Positions 17,565-25,539 of a stretch of DNA of 48,207 bases are shown here, piece by piece. Source of the DNA: Nitrospinota bacterium (GTDB lineage: Bacteria > Nitrospinota > Nitrospinia > Nitrospinales > VA-1); assembly GCA_027619975.1 (NCBI GenBank), contig JAQCGX010000028.1, positions 1-48,207 on the forward strand, written 5' to 3'. The notes under the pieces were generated by a model. That model did not search any database, was not told the origin of the DNA, and saw only the letters and a program-made list of their open reading frames with translations. Position 1 is the stretch's first letter, and every line of letters begins with the position of its first letter. A program made the translations under genes and the position numbers.

Positions 17565-17701
17565 AATTTCCCTCGTTTTCATTTAATTAGACACTCTTAA
17601 TTGTATTTTTAATAATTAATCCGGCTACTTTGATAAAAGTATTGCTAAACAACCAAAAACCCGCAACTTCAAAAAGTATTATCAATCCGCAATTCCAGCG
17701 A

Positions 17702-17730
17702 ATTATAATTCCCAATAAGAATTACACTAA
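17702..17730 (-). promoter_or_regulatory. Candidate sigma-70 promoter for pal
   Basis: -35 TTAGTG (17725-17730), 17-bp spacer, -10 TATAAT (17702-17707) on the - strand, about 140 bp upstream of the pal start. The -10 is perfect and the -35 poor. Confidence 0.35.
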
Positions 17731-17769
17731 TTGTACAAAATTTTCAGCCCCTTGGCAACAGCAAACTAT

Positions 17770-17783
17770 TTGATTTATATCAC
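17770..17783 (-). promoter_or_regulatory. FNR/CRP-like palindrome
   Basis: On the - strand this reads GTGAT-ATAA-ATCAA, one mismatch from the FNR-type consensus TTGAT-N4-ATCAA. Its centre lies about 80 bp upstream of the inferred pal transcription start. A single site in AT-rich DNA can arise by chance. Confidence 0.25.
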
Positions 17784-17897
17784 AATATTCTTTTTGCTTC
17801 AGCTGAACGGGCGTTAATCACCAAAAATATAAAAGTTTATGGTAAGTACACGTAAATGTAAATTTCACGCAACATTACTTGATTTTTCTTCTATTTT

Positions 17898-19229
17898 TTA
17901 CTTTCGAGTGTAAGGAGACCAGGCCGGGCTGTATCCCCCACCCTTGACAAACGTCAATTGTCTGGGTTTTCCTCCATTCACCGGTTTGGCGAAAATCTGC
18001 AATTTTTCTTCCTGCTTATGCCGATAAACAATAAATCGACCGTCTGGCGACCAGGCGGGCTGTTCGCTGCTTCCTGGACCAAAAGTAAACTGCTCACTTT
18101 TTTTGGATTCGAGGTCGTAAATTTTTATTTGAAATTGTTTACCGACACGGGAGGTGAAGGCAATTTTATCGCCATTGGGAGACCAGGCAGGGTCGTCATT
18201 GTAACTGGAGCCAAAGGAAACTCTTTTGACGCCACCTTCGTCTCCGGACTTCACGGACATGATATAAATTTGCGGGGCTCCTGTTCCGGAACGGTCGGAA
18301 GTGAATGCAATCTGTTTTCCGTCGGGCGACCAGGTAGGGGAGGTGTCGATATTAAAATGACGCGTCAAGCGTTTGAGACCAAAATTTTTCTCTAATACAT
18401 AAACCTCCGAATTACGGTCCTTGCTCAAAACCATCGCAATGCGTTGTCCGTCGGGCGACCAGGCCGGAGCGGCATTGAGACCGGGCAGTTTTAACAGGGT
18501 TCTTCTTTTTTGCCCGGAGGCGGAAATCATCATCAGATCCGGGTTGCGTGCCGCATAAGACGTATACACAAGCCAGCCCCCGTCCGGTGACCAGGCCGGG
18601 GTAAGAATAATACTTTTTTCATCCGTAATCTTACGCAACCCGTGGCCATCAAAGTCGATGGTATAAATTTCCTTGCTGCCATCAATCTGAGATAAAAATG
18701 CGACTTTTGTTTCTGCGATGCCCCGTTTCCCCGTCAGTTGCAATACGACTTCATCGGCAAACTGATGAATGGCTTTTCGTAGAAATTTCCGGGTCGATGT
18801 ATATCGCTTCTCTAACAGAAACCGTTCGTTAACCGTGTCATAAAGTCGAAAGGTGACATTGAACGATTTATCCAGCGGATTGATTTTATACTGCGTCTTC
18901 AACAACCATTGGGTGCCCATTGCATTCCACCCGGAATAATCCACCGTTTTTCGATTCTGCTCCAAAAGCGCCATATCTTTATAAACATCCTGATCGATCA
19001 CGACAAAATGCTCAGAAAGTTTTAAATCATTTTGCAGAATACTGCTGGCTTCCCTCCCCAATGCTTCGGGGTCTTCATATTTTTCCTCTAAGCTAAATTC
19101 AGGAATGGCAATATTTACTTTTTTACGGGTTTCCTTCTCCAGTTCAATACGAATTTTAGGTTCGGCAAAAACCATCGCTGGAAAAATTTGCAACCAAATA
19201 AACACAGTCAGTATGAGTTTAGGAATCAT
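17898..19229 (-). CDS. tolB: Tol-Pal system periplasmic protein TolB
   Basis: Periplasmic beta-propeller protein that shuttles between TolA and Pal during envelope constriction. 443 aa with a signal peptide (residues 1-22, cleavage after VFA). The N-terminal alpha/beta domain spans about 30-160. It is followed by repeated propeller blades each carrying PAWSPDG or PTWSPDG, at least six copies down to PAWSPYTRK at the C-terminus. The start lies 10 bp after the tolA stop, indicating cotranscription. Length and repeat number are normal. Confidence 0.96.
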   Translation of the reverse strand: MIPKLILTVFIWLQIFPAMVFAEPKIRIELEKETRKKVNIAIPEFSLEEKYEDPEALGREASSILQNDLKLSEHFVVIDQDVYKDMALLEQNRKTVDYSGWNAMGTQWLLKTQYKINPLDKSFNVTFRLYDTVNERFLLEKRYTSTRKFLRKAIHQFADEVVLQLTGKRGIAETKVAFLSQIDGSKEIYTIDFDGHGLRKITDEKSIILTPAWSPDGGWLVYTSYAARNPDLMMISASGQKRRTLLKLPGLNAAPAWSPDGQRIAMVLSKDRNSEVYVLEKNFGLKRLTRHFNIDTSPTWSPDGKQIAFTSDRSGTGAPQIYIMSVKSGDEGGVKRVSFGSSYNDDPAWSPNGDKIAFTSRVGKQFQIKIYDLESKKSEQFTFGPGSSEQPAWSPDGRFIVYRHKQEEKLQIFAKPVNGGKPRQLTFVKGGGYSPAWSPYTRK

Positions 19230-19239
19230 GTCAGCCTTT

Positions 19240-20433
19240 TTATGGGGTATATTTAAATTGAATGTCTATGCCAAGGTATGAAGATTCTATTTCTTTCGGA
19301 AAGGGTGGAAACGGTTCGGATTTTAGAATGGCGCTTAACGCCAGATTATCGAGCAACTCCACCTTTGAACTCATTTGGAGTTCGGGCCGGTCTATATTAC
19401 CCTTGCGGTAAATATTAATGGAAAAAACAACCAGTTTATTATGATCTTGTCCTAAAGGATTCTTCCAGTTTCTAAAAACCTGTTCTTTAATCATCCCTCC
19501 GTACTGGGCCAGAGCGTCCGCACTGGGCTCCCCTTGATTTGCAGACTGGACAAAAGCCTTGCCGGGAGAGACAACAACTTCCACATGTACCTGCTCGGGA
19601 GCGTTTACTTTGCGGATATCGCTTTCGAACGCCTTGGATGATGATTGGCTAGCCACAATATCCGTTTTAATTTCCTTTGGTTCATAATTCAGAGATTCAA
19701 GTTTCTGAAGGATAGGATCATACGCTTGGAATTTTTCCGGGACCGGCGTTGGTTCCTGTGGTTGAGTTTCCAGCGGCTCATTAGCCTCAGAAGGCTTAGA
19801 TTCAATCTTCGCCAGCTCTTGCAAAAGGTCCACCGCCGATTTCCCATCCTGCTGTTTTTCCAATTCCTTCATCTTAAAATTTTCAAATTGATCCAGGGAG
19901 TCTTCTATAGGAAGAGGCTCTACGTTACTTGGTTTGAACTCCAACTTTTTGTTTTTCAACGCATTCAATTCGTCAAAAGTTTTCTCTTGAATGGGCTGAC
20001 TTGTTTTTATCACGGGTTTCTTGATAGAAACTTTAGGAACCAACATGGCAAGTTGGTCCAGCTCCTGCACGACCCCCGAAGGCTTTTTATTCAATTGATT
20101 CAGCTGGTTCAGCATCTTTTTCGATTTGTCGGGAGGAACAGGCGGCATCTTTAATGCCTGCCGTATCGGCTCCATTTCCTTGGGAGGAGGAACGGGCTTA
20201 GGCTCAGGAGTGGATTTTTTCTGCAGCTCCCTTTTCTGAGCGAGTTTTTGCACGGCTTTTTTGTGATTAGTGGAAACATCAACCAATTCGACCACAAATG
20301 CGGGAGTGATGATGATTTCTTTAAAAGTGGATTTGGGAAGAAAAATGACAACTGTCATTAACAACAGGTGGGCAAAGACAGATGCCACCAGCATTTGGTT
20401 AAAATCCCACGACTTTGCGATTTGCAACTTCAT
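19240..20433 (-). CDS. tolA: TolA/TonB-type energy transducer
   Basis: 397-aa inner-membrane protein with a single N-terminal helix (about residues 15-36), a long proline-, lysine- and glutamate-rich periplasmic region (40-280) and a C-terminal domain (IKEQVFRNWKNPLG to the end) of TolA/TonB fold. It couples the TolQR motor to the outer membrane. Its middle region has KPVPPPKEMEP and repeated LNQLNQLN segments rather than the long Ala-Lys helix of E. coli TolA. Its ATG overlaps the tolR stop (ATGA), indicating translational coupling. Position between tolR and tolB makes TolA more likely than TonB. Confidence 0.9.
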   Translation of the reverse strand: MKLQIAKSWDFNQMLVASVFAHLLLMTVVIFLPKSTFKEIIITPAFVVELVDVSTNHKKAVQKLAQKRELQKKSTPEPKPVPPPKEMEPIRQALKMPPVPPDKSKKMLNQLNQLNKKPSGVVQELDQLAMLVPKVSIKKPVIKTSQPIQEKTFDELNALKNKKLEFKPSNVEPLPIEDSLDQFENFKMKELEKQQDGKSAVDLLQELAKIESKPSEANEPLETQPQEPTPVPEKFQAYDPILQKLESLNYEPKEIKTDIVASQSSSKAFESDIRKVNAPEQVHVEVVVSPGKAFVQSANQGEPSADALAQYGGMIKEQVFRNWKNPLGQDHNKLVVFSINIYRKGNIDRPELQMSSKVELLDNLALSAILKSEPFPPFPKEIESSYLGIDIQFKYTP

Positions 20434-20831
20434 GATCCCGAAGGGTCAGTGACCATACCTATATTTTTGACACCCGCCCGTTTAATGGTTGCCATCACTC
20501 GCATGACGAATCCATAGTCGAGCTCCTTATCGGCTCGCAAATACACACCGCCATTTTTGTGTTGCTGAAGATATTGGTTAATATTCTGAGTCAGATCCAC
20601 CAGATTGCCCACCTCCTCCTTATCCCAGAATATCTTTTTATTGCTTTGCAGGGATACTGTTGGAATATCCTCGGTTTTTACGGGGACGATCGACTCCTCG
20701 GGCAATTGAAGATCCACTCCATGTTGCAGCAAGGGCGCCGCAATCATGAATATAACAAGGAGCACCAGCATAACGTCTACAAAGGGGGTGACGTTGATTT
20801 CCGCCATCATGGGTCGCCGCCTGTTTAGCAT
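20430..20831 (-). CDS. tolR: Biopolymer transport protein TolR/ExbD
   Basis: 133-aa inner-membrane protein with one N-terminal helix. The conserved motor sequence INVTPFVDVMLVLLVIFMIAAP (about residues 11-33) contains the proton-path Asp in FVDVML. The C-terminal periplasmic domain begins around residue 45. The start is preceded by GGAGAG on the - strand. It overlaps tolA by four bases and follows tolQ by 36 bp. Sequence alone does not separate TolR from ExbD; the neighbouring tolB and pal decide it. Confidence 0.94.
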   Translation of the reverse strand: MLNRRRPMMAEINVTPFVDVMLVLLVIFMIAAPLLQHGVDLQLPEESIVPVKTEDIPTVSLQSNKKIFWDKEEVGNLVDLTQNINQYLQQHKNGGVYLRADKELDYGFVMRVMATIKRAGVKNIGMVTDPSGS

Positions 20832-20867
20832 CCTTGTCTCTCCAAATTCATGTTGTTTAAACCTGTA

Positions 20868-21629
20868 TCAGGAAAAATCAAATGTTCTGTCACGCGCCTG
20901 TTCCCGCATGAAGTTTTTTTCCACCATATAGATATAATCATGCGAAAAATCATCCATCGAACTTGTAAACAGTCGGATTTTATCGCTGAGATAATTATAG
21001 AAAATGACTGCCGGAATAGCCGCCGCCAGGCCTGCCGCCGTGGCAATCAGCGCCTCCGCGATACCCGGAGCCACACCGCCGATACTGGCGGACCCCTGCA
21101 TCCCAATCGCCCGAAAGGAGTGCATGATGCCCCAGACCGTCCCGAACAAACCGATGAAGGGAGCCGTACTGCCGGTCGTGGCTAAAAAATCCAACCCCTG
21201 CGATAACCGGGTAATTTCCCGATTGATGGCCTTGTTGAGAACCAGGCTGATGCCTTTAATGTCTTTGACGGAAAGAGGCTCTCCATGCGTAGATGGCGAT
21301 TCTCCTCGTCGATCCCGTTCTTTTTTCGCCATATCTTGAAAAAGAAACAGCTCCCGGTAGCCGCTCAAAAATACTCGGGCAATGGGACTGTATCGAAGTT
21401 CTCTGGAAAAATTATAGATGTGTGTCAGGTTCTCGGATTTGGAAAAATTGGATAAAAACTTCCTGTCTTCTTTTTTCGCTAATTTGTACACAAAAAATTT
21501 ACTCAGGATGATGGCCCAGGAAATCATTGAAAATATCAAAAGAATCAATAAAACACCCTTTGCCATAGTGCTGGATTGCATCACCAACTCAACAATACTT
21601 AAGGAATTATCTGTTACTGAGTTTTCCAC
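20868..21629 (-). CDS. tolQ: Tol-Pal system motor protein TolQ
   Basis: 253-aa inner-membrane MotA/TolQ/ExbB protein with three helices: about residues 25-45, 150-172 and 180-205. The stretch TTGSTAPFIGLFGTVWGIMHSF and the later GIAEALIATAAGLAAAIPAV are the family signature, including the helix-3 Thr of the proton path. It starts with GTG at 21629, with AGAGG upstream. It is the first gene of the tol operon; a near-consensus promoter lies 78-106 bp upstream. A MITE-like element ends the upstream sequence. Confidence 0.94.
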   Translation of the reverse strand: MENSVTDNSLSIVELVMQSSTMAKGVLLILLIFSMISWAIILSKFFVYKLAKKEDRKFLSNFSKSENLTHIYNFSRELRYSPIARVFLSGYRELFLFQDMAKKERDRRGESPSTHGEPLSVKDIKGISLVLNKAINREITRLSQGLDFLATTGSTAPFIGLFGTVWGIMHSFRAIGMQGSASIGGVAPGIAEALIATAAGLAAAIPAVIFYNYLSDKIRLFTSSMDDFSHDYIYMVEKNFMREQARDRTFDFS

Positions 21630-21706
21630 GAGGTACCTCTGGACGGATTCAAGGGAGGGGAATCAAACTATAAATCTTTAAAATTCAACAAAATTATAGA
21701 GTTTTA

Positions 21707-21735
21707 AATATAATTTAAACCTTTTTAGTTGTCAA
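21707..21735 (-). promoter_or_regulatory. Strong sigma-70 promoter of the tol operon
   Basis: On the - strand: -35 TTGACA (21730-21735, perfect), 17-bp spacer, -10 TATATT (21707-21712, five of six). Transcription would begin near 21700, leaving a leader of about 70 nt before the tolQ GTG. Confidence 0.75.
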
Positions 21736-21821
21736 ATCAAATACATCGCCAAATCCTGCCGACAACCGCAAATGAAGTTGACTAGCAGGTTGCTGAAAAA
21801 GAGAAAAATCCGTCAGCGGGT

Positions 21822-21871
21822 TAAGTTTTACAGGTTTTTGCTTTTAATAAGTTTTACAGGTTTTTGCTTTT
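21822..21871 (+). repeat. Tandem duplication, 24-bp unit
   Basis: The same 24 bases, beginning TAAGTTTTACAGG and ending GCTTTT, occur at 21822-21845 and 21848-21871 (period 26). The copies look identical, so the duplication is likely recent. It lies within the MITE-like element, left of the nested palindromic repeat. Confidence 0.8.
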
Positions 21872-21874
21872 AAG

Positions 21875-21949
21875 TGGCACAGCCTTTCCAGGCTGTGCGC
21901 ACAGGCTGGAAAGGCGGAATTAAATTCCGCACTTCCGCATTGACTTTAA
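21875..21949 (-). repeat. Palindromic dispersed repeat, copy 2 (nested)
   Basis: Inverted copy of the element at 20-93. Its main stem pairs CCTTTCCAG (21883-21891) with CTGGAAAGG through a central TGTGCGCACA, forming a near-perfect 32-bp palindrome. A second inverted repeat GCGGAA/TTCCGC follows. It lies inside the 21782-22045 element, so it was inserted into or carried by it. Confidence 0.8.
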
Positions 21950-22204
21950 GGATAGGTCGCCTGTGCTACTGGTTTTCTTAAATTAACAGGAAACTTGAAT
22001 TTAACATTTTAAGATCCCAAAAATAGTTTTTCAGCAACCTGCTAGCGCCAATAACTTGCGATTTTTCAAACCATTTATTGAAGTATGGCCCACTTCGTCC
22101 TGCAGATACGATCTATCTCACAATCCTCCCGATATCCATATAAATCATTATAATTCAAATACTTACACATAAATAAACTATAAACCCTTGAGAAGGAGAA
22201 TTCC

Positions 22205-22347
22205 TTAGATAGTCACAATTCGAACGCTTCTGTGGAATTGTGAGGCCGGAACGGAGGGGAAAGCCAAGATGCGAAGCCAAAATTCGCCTGCGCAAAAGCG
22301 CTTGATGGTAAAAATTTAGGAATCGAAGTTTCCGGAAAAAGGCTGGA
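22205..22347. other. Hairpin-rich non-coding region, candidate structured RNA
   Basis: Three consecutive perfect hairpins: TCACAATTC (22213-22221) with GAATTGTGA (22235-22243), 13-nt loop; GCGAA (22271-22275) with TTCGC (22283-22287), 7-nt loop; and GCGC-AAAA-GCGC (22290-22301). On the + strand a weak GU-containing stem (TCCGG/CTGGA, about 22330-22347) is followed by GTTTTAGTTTTTT, resembling a terminator. No known riboswitch or RNA family was recognised. It lies between the efp stop and the MITE-like element. Confidence 0.35.
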
Positions 22348-22350
22348 GTT

Positions 22351-22923
22351 TTAGTTTTTTACCCGTTCCAGATAGTCTCCAGAGGTTGTGGAGACTCTAA
22401 CAAGTTCTCCGATCTGAATAAATTGCGGAACGTTGACCACCAGGCCGGTTTCCAGGGTCGCCGGTTTTCCAGACCCGGAGGCTGTGGCGCCTTTCAATGG
22501 CGGGTCGGTTTCCGTCACCTCAAGGTCAACGGTCTCTGGAAACGAAATCCCGATAGGCAGTTCATCACAAAACTCGACCTGAACACGGGCATTGGGTAGT
22601 AAAAACTTTTTAGCGTCCTCGACGAACTTTTCATCAAAAAAACTCTGTTCATAAGTCTCACAGTTCATGAAACAATATCCAGAGGCATCGCTATACAAAT
22701 ATTCCATTTCAGATTGTTCTATAACTACGCGTTCTATGGCCTCATCGGCGCGAAACTTGACCTCGGTTTGAGTTCCATCCTTGATCTTGCGAAGCTTTGC
22801 TTGCATAAAAGCTCTTTTATTTCCAGGGGTCCGGTGCTCTGCCGACATGACCCGGTACAAATTATCATTGTACTTAATGACAAACCCAGGTCGAATTGCG
22901 TTACCATTCACATAAACTGCCAT
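22351..22923 (-). CDS. efp: Translation elongation factor P
   Basis: 190-aa three-domain EF-P that relieves ribosome stalling at polyproline. All three domains are present; the C-terminal signature GKPATLETGLVVNVPQFIQIGE is typical. The domain-I loop reads HRTPGNKRAF: the tip residue that is Lys34 or Arg32-equivalent in well-studied EF-Ps is Asn35 here, with Lys36 next to it. Thus classical EpmA lysylation or EarP rhamnosylation at the tip is not expected. YeiP-type is less likely by overall similarity. The ATG is preceded by AAGGGTGA. Confidence 0.94.
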   Translation of the reverse strand: MAVYVNGNAIRPGFVIKYNDNLYRVMSAEHRTPGNKRAFMQAKLRKIKDGTQTEVKFRADEAIERVVIEQSEMEYLYSDASGYCFMNCETYEQSFFDEKFVEDAKKFLLPNARVQVEFCDELPIGISFPETVDLEVTETDPPLKGATASGSGKPATLETGLVVNVPQFIQIGELVRVSTTSGDYLERVKN

Positions 22924-23085
22924 CGCTCACCCTTTGTGGAAAGGCTCGGCCTGTAAAAAAGGCAAAGACTAATTTTTCAGTTAATTCAAATTAATTCCTG
23001 ATTATATCCGCGCATCATCTGGAATCAAGTAAAATAAAAAAACCGGAAAAATCAATCCAGTGTCCCGCTCAGCCCGTTAAATCTG

Positions 23086-23751
23086 ATGAATTGTCCTTTA
23101 TGCAACTCACAATCCAATTTTTTTCTCGCCGGAGATAAAAGAGAATACTGGGAGTGTTCCATTTGCCGATTGATCTTTGTCCCTGAAAAATATTTCATCC
23201 CGGAGAAAGAGGAAATCGGGCATTATCTGAAACATGAGAACAGTTTGGATAACGAAGGCTACGTTCAAATGTTTCAGGAAAAAATTCAGATCGTCCAGCA
23301 TGTCTGTCAGGGAGTGCAAACCATCTTGGATTATGGCTGTGGCTACGAACCTGTTTTAAAAACCCTGCTGACACACGAAGGCTATACCGTCTCAGGATAT
23401 GATCGTTATTTCTTTCCCGACTCAGATTTAAGCGGCGCATTCAACCTCATCCTATCCACCGAAACGTTTGAGCATTTCAAGGAGCCGGAAAAAGAAGTCG
23501 CTCGTTTGGCCACGCTTCTCAACCCTGGAGGCTATCTGGGTGTCATGACCCGACAGGTTCCGCAAAAAAATAACCTTCCTTGTCGTGAGTCCTTCGATAA
23601 CTGGTACTATAAAAGAGACCCGACGCACATTGCCTTTTATTCCAGCAAAACTTTTGCATGGATCGCCGATATTTTGGAAATGGACATCATTTTTAATAAC
23701 GAGAAAGACTTCATTGTGCTACAAATGAAATCCCACAAGATCCAAATTTGA
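23086..23751 (+). CDS. Class I SAM-dependent methyltransferase with N-terminal zinc ribbon
   Basis: 221 aa. Cysteines at 3, 6, 24 and 27 (CPLC and CSIC) form a probable zinc ribbon. A short linker leads to a Rossmann methyltransferase with motif I ILDYGCGYEPVL and motif post-I VSGYDRYF. A later LSTETFEHFKEPEKE (motif IV region) resembles the Methyltransf_23/12 group. Proteins of this build often modify sugars or nucleotides. It lies between efp and ettA with no functional partner, so the substrate is unknown. Confidence 0.82.
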   Translation: MNCPLCNSQSNFFLAGDKREYWECSICRLIFVPEKYFIPEKEEIGHYLKHENSLDNEGYVQMFQEKIQIVQHVCQGVQTILDYGCGYEPVLKTLLTHEGYTVSGYDRYFFPDSDLSGAFNLILSTETFEHFKEPEKEVARLATLLNPGGYLGVMTRQVPQKNNLPCRESFDNWYYKRDPTHIAFYSSKTFAWIADILEMDIIFNNEKDFIVLQMKSHKIQI

Positions 23752-23813
23752 AACCGGTCTGTGGCAATTCCACTCGTCAACAATACCCCTTAACTTATAT
23801 ATAAAGAGGACTC

Positions 23814-25487
23814 ATGGCAGGAGAATATATTTTTACAATGCAGGGGCTTTGCAAAACTTACGGCACCAAAGCCATTTTTAAAGACATCCACCTTTCATTT
23901 TACCATGGCGCCAAAATTGGCATCGTTGGGGAAAATGGGTCCGGAAAATCGACACTCCTCGGGATCATGGCAGGAGAGGACAAGGAATTCGAGGGCCAGG
24001 CCGAATCCATGAAGGGCACCCGAATCGGTTACCTTCCCCAGGAGCCGGTTCTGAATCAGGATAAAACCGTGCGCGAAAATGTCGAGGAAGCATTCAGCCA
24101 TATTCAGCAAATGATTCAGGAGTTCAATGACATCAGTGCCCGGCTTGCGGAACCCATGGAAGACGACGAGATGCAAAAAGCGCTCGACAAAATGGGCCGC
24201 CTGCAAGATGAAATAGACGCCGTGGATGGCTGGGAACTGGACCGCCAGGTCAATGTCGCCATGGATGCATTGGTTCTTCCCGCCGACGATCAAATCGCCT
24301 CGACGTTATCCGGCGGTGAGGCCCGGCGAGTGGCACTCTGCAAACTGCTTCTGCAAAAGCCCGACATGATTCTGCTGGACGAACCCACCAACCATCTGGA
24401 TGCAGAGACCGTGCAATGGCTGGAAGAAACCCTCGCCAATTTTCCCGGCAATGTGATCGTCTCCACCCACGACCGCTACTTTCTTGACAACATCACCAAA
24501 TGGATTCTTGAACTGAATAATGGCAAGGGAATTCCTTTTGAGGGAAATTATACGTCCTGGCTGGAACAAAAAGCCGCCCGCTTACAGCATCAGGAAAAGA
24601 GCGCGTCCAGCATGCACAAACGCCTGCAAAAAGAACTGGAATGGTTGCGCACCAGCCCCGGCGCGCGAAGAAAATTAAATAAAGCGCGGGTGCAGAATTA
24701 CGAAAATATGCTCACCAATAAACAGGAGATTCAAGAGAACTCTCTGGAAATTCAAATTGCCCCCGGCCCCCAGCTTGGCGAAAAAGTCATCGAGATCAAT
24801 GGCGTAACTAAAGGCTTTGGCGACAATCTGCTGATTGAAAATCTTTCCCTGTCTATTCCGAGAGGCGCCATCGTCGGCCTGATCGGGCCTAACGGGACAG
24901 GAAAAACCACGCTATTTCGAATGATTGTCGGAGAAGACAAGCCGGATGCTGGAACGGTTGAATTGGGATCAACGGTGAAATTATCCTACGTCGATCAGCA
25001 CCGTCACGAACTGGATGCAAACAAAACTGTGTTTGAAGAGATCACCGACGGCACCGACCACATTGAAATCGCGGGGAAAACGGTCAACTCAAGATCCTAT
25101 GTGGGCCGCTTTAATTTTAAAGGCACGGACCAGCAGAAAAGTGTCGCCAACCTGTCCGGCGGAGAACGCAACCGCGTGCATCTGGCAAAGCTTCTGCGCC
25201 GGGGGGGGAACGTTCTCCTACTGGACGAGCCCACCAATGACCTGGATGTCACCACCCTCAGCAACCTGGAAAATGCCATTTTGAACTTCAATGGCTGTGT
25301 CCTGGTGATCAGCCATGACCGTTGTTTCCTGGATAGAATCTGCACGCATCTCCTGGTGTTTGAAGGCAACAGCAAGGTGCGCTGGTTTGAAGGAAATTTT
25401 GATGAATACAGGGAAAAACACAAGCAGGAACTGAAGGGCAAAGAGGAAAACCGCCGGTCGAAATACAAAAAACTAACGATTCATTGA
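23814..25487 (+). CDS. ettA: Energy-dependent translational throttle protein EttA
   Basis: Soluble ABC-F ATPase that binds the ribosomal E site and gates the first elongation steps according to ATP level. 557 aa with two ABC domains: Walker A GENGSGKST (near 40) and GPNGTGKTT (near 360), signatures LSGGEARR and LSGGERNR, and Walker B LLDEPTNHLD and LLDEPTNDLD. The P-site interacting linker with the RTSPGARRKLNKAR segment lies between the domains, as in EttA. Full length, with AGAGGA before the ATG. Confidence 0.95.
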   Translation: MAGEYIFTMQGLCKTYGTKAIFKDIHLSFYHGAKIGIVGENGSGKSTLLGIMAGEDKEFEGQAESMKGTRIGYLPQEPVLNQDKTVRENVEEAFSHIQQMIQEFNDISARLAEPMEDDEMQKALDKMGRLQDEIDAVDGWELDRQVNVAMDALVLPADDQIASTLSGGEARRVALCKLLLQKPDMILLDEPTNHLDAETVQWLEETLANFPGNVIVSTHDRYFLDNITKWILELNNGKGIPFEGNYTSWLEQKAARLQHQEKSASSMHKRLQKELEWLRTSPGARRKLNKARVQNYENMLTNKQEIQENSLEIQIAPGPQLGEKVIEINGVTKGFGDNLLIENLSLSIPRGAIVGLIGPNGTGKTTLFRMIVGEDKPDAGTVELGSTVKLSYVDQHRHELDANKTVFEEITDGTDHIEIAGKTVNSRSYVGRFNFKGTDQQKSVANLSGGERNRVHLAKLLRRGGNVLLLDEPTNDLDVTTLSNLENAILNFNGCVLVISHDRCFLDRICTHLLVFEGNSKVRWFEGNFDEYREKHKQELKGKEENRRSKYKKLTIH

Positions 25488-25539
25488 TCCGCAGAAACCT
25501 GTAATCCCTTGCTTCACTATGAGAGAACGATCGCAACGT

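Larger units (their letters stand above)
17583..17897 (-). other. Intergenic region tolB-pal (315 bp)
   Basis: AT-rich spacer inside the otherwise tight tol operon. On the - strand it holds a perfect TATAAT (17702-17707) with a weak -35 (TTAGTG, 17725-17730) at 17-bp spacing, suggesting that pal also has its own promoter. Upstream lies an FNR/CRP-like palindrome at 17770-17783. No small ORF or structured RNA was recognised. Confidence 0.45.
21782..22045. mobile_element. MITE-like element with 19-bp perfect inverted ends
   Basis: CTAGCAGGTTGCTGAAAAA at 21782-21800 is the exact reverse complement of 22027-22045, bounding 264 bp without an ORF of interest. Both ends carry CTAG, which is self-palindromic and could be a 4-bp target duplication rather than part of the inverted repeat. 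Inside lie a 24-bp tandem duplication and one copy of the palindromic repeat also found at 20-93. A non-autonomous derivative of an insertion sequence is the simplest reading; no transposase is in the window to pair it with. Confidence 0.75.

Noticed and set aside
22240-22300. c-di-GMP (GEMM) riboswitch, because of GGGGAAAGCC and GATGCGAAGCC
   Set aside because: The P1b hairpin and the invariant GGGACGCAAAGCC arrangement are not present; resemblance is limited to a few short strings.
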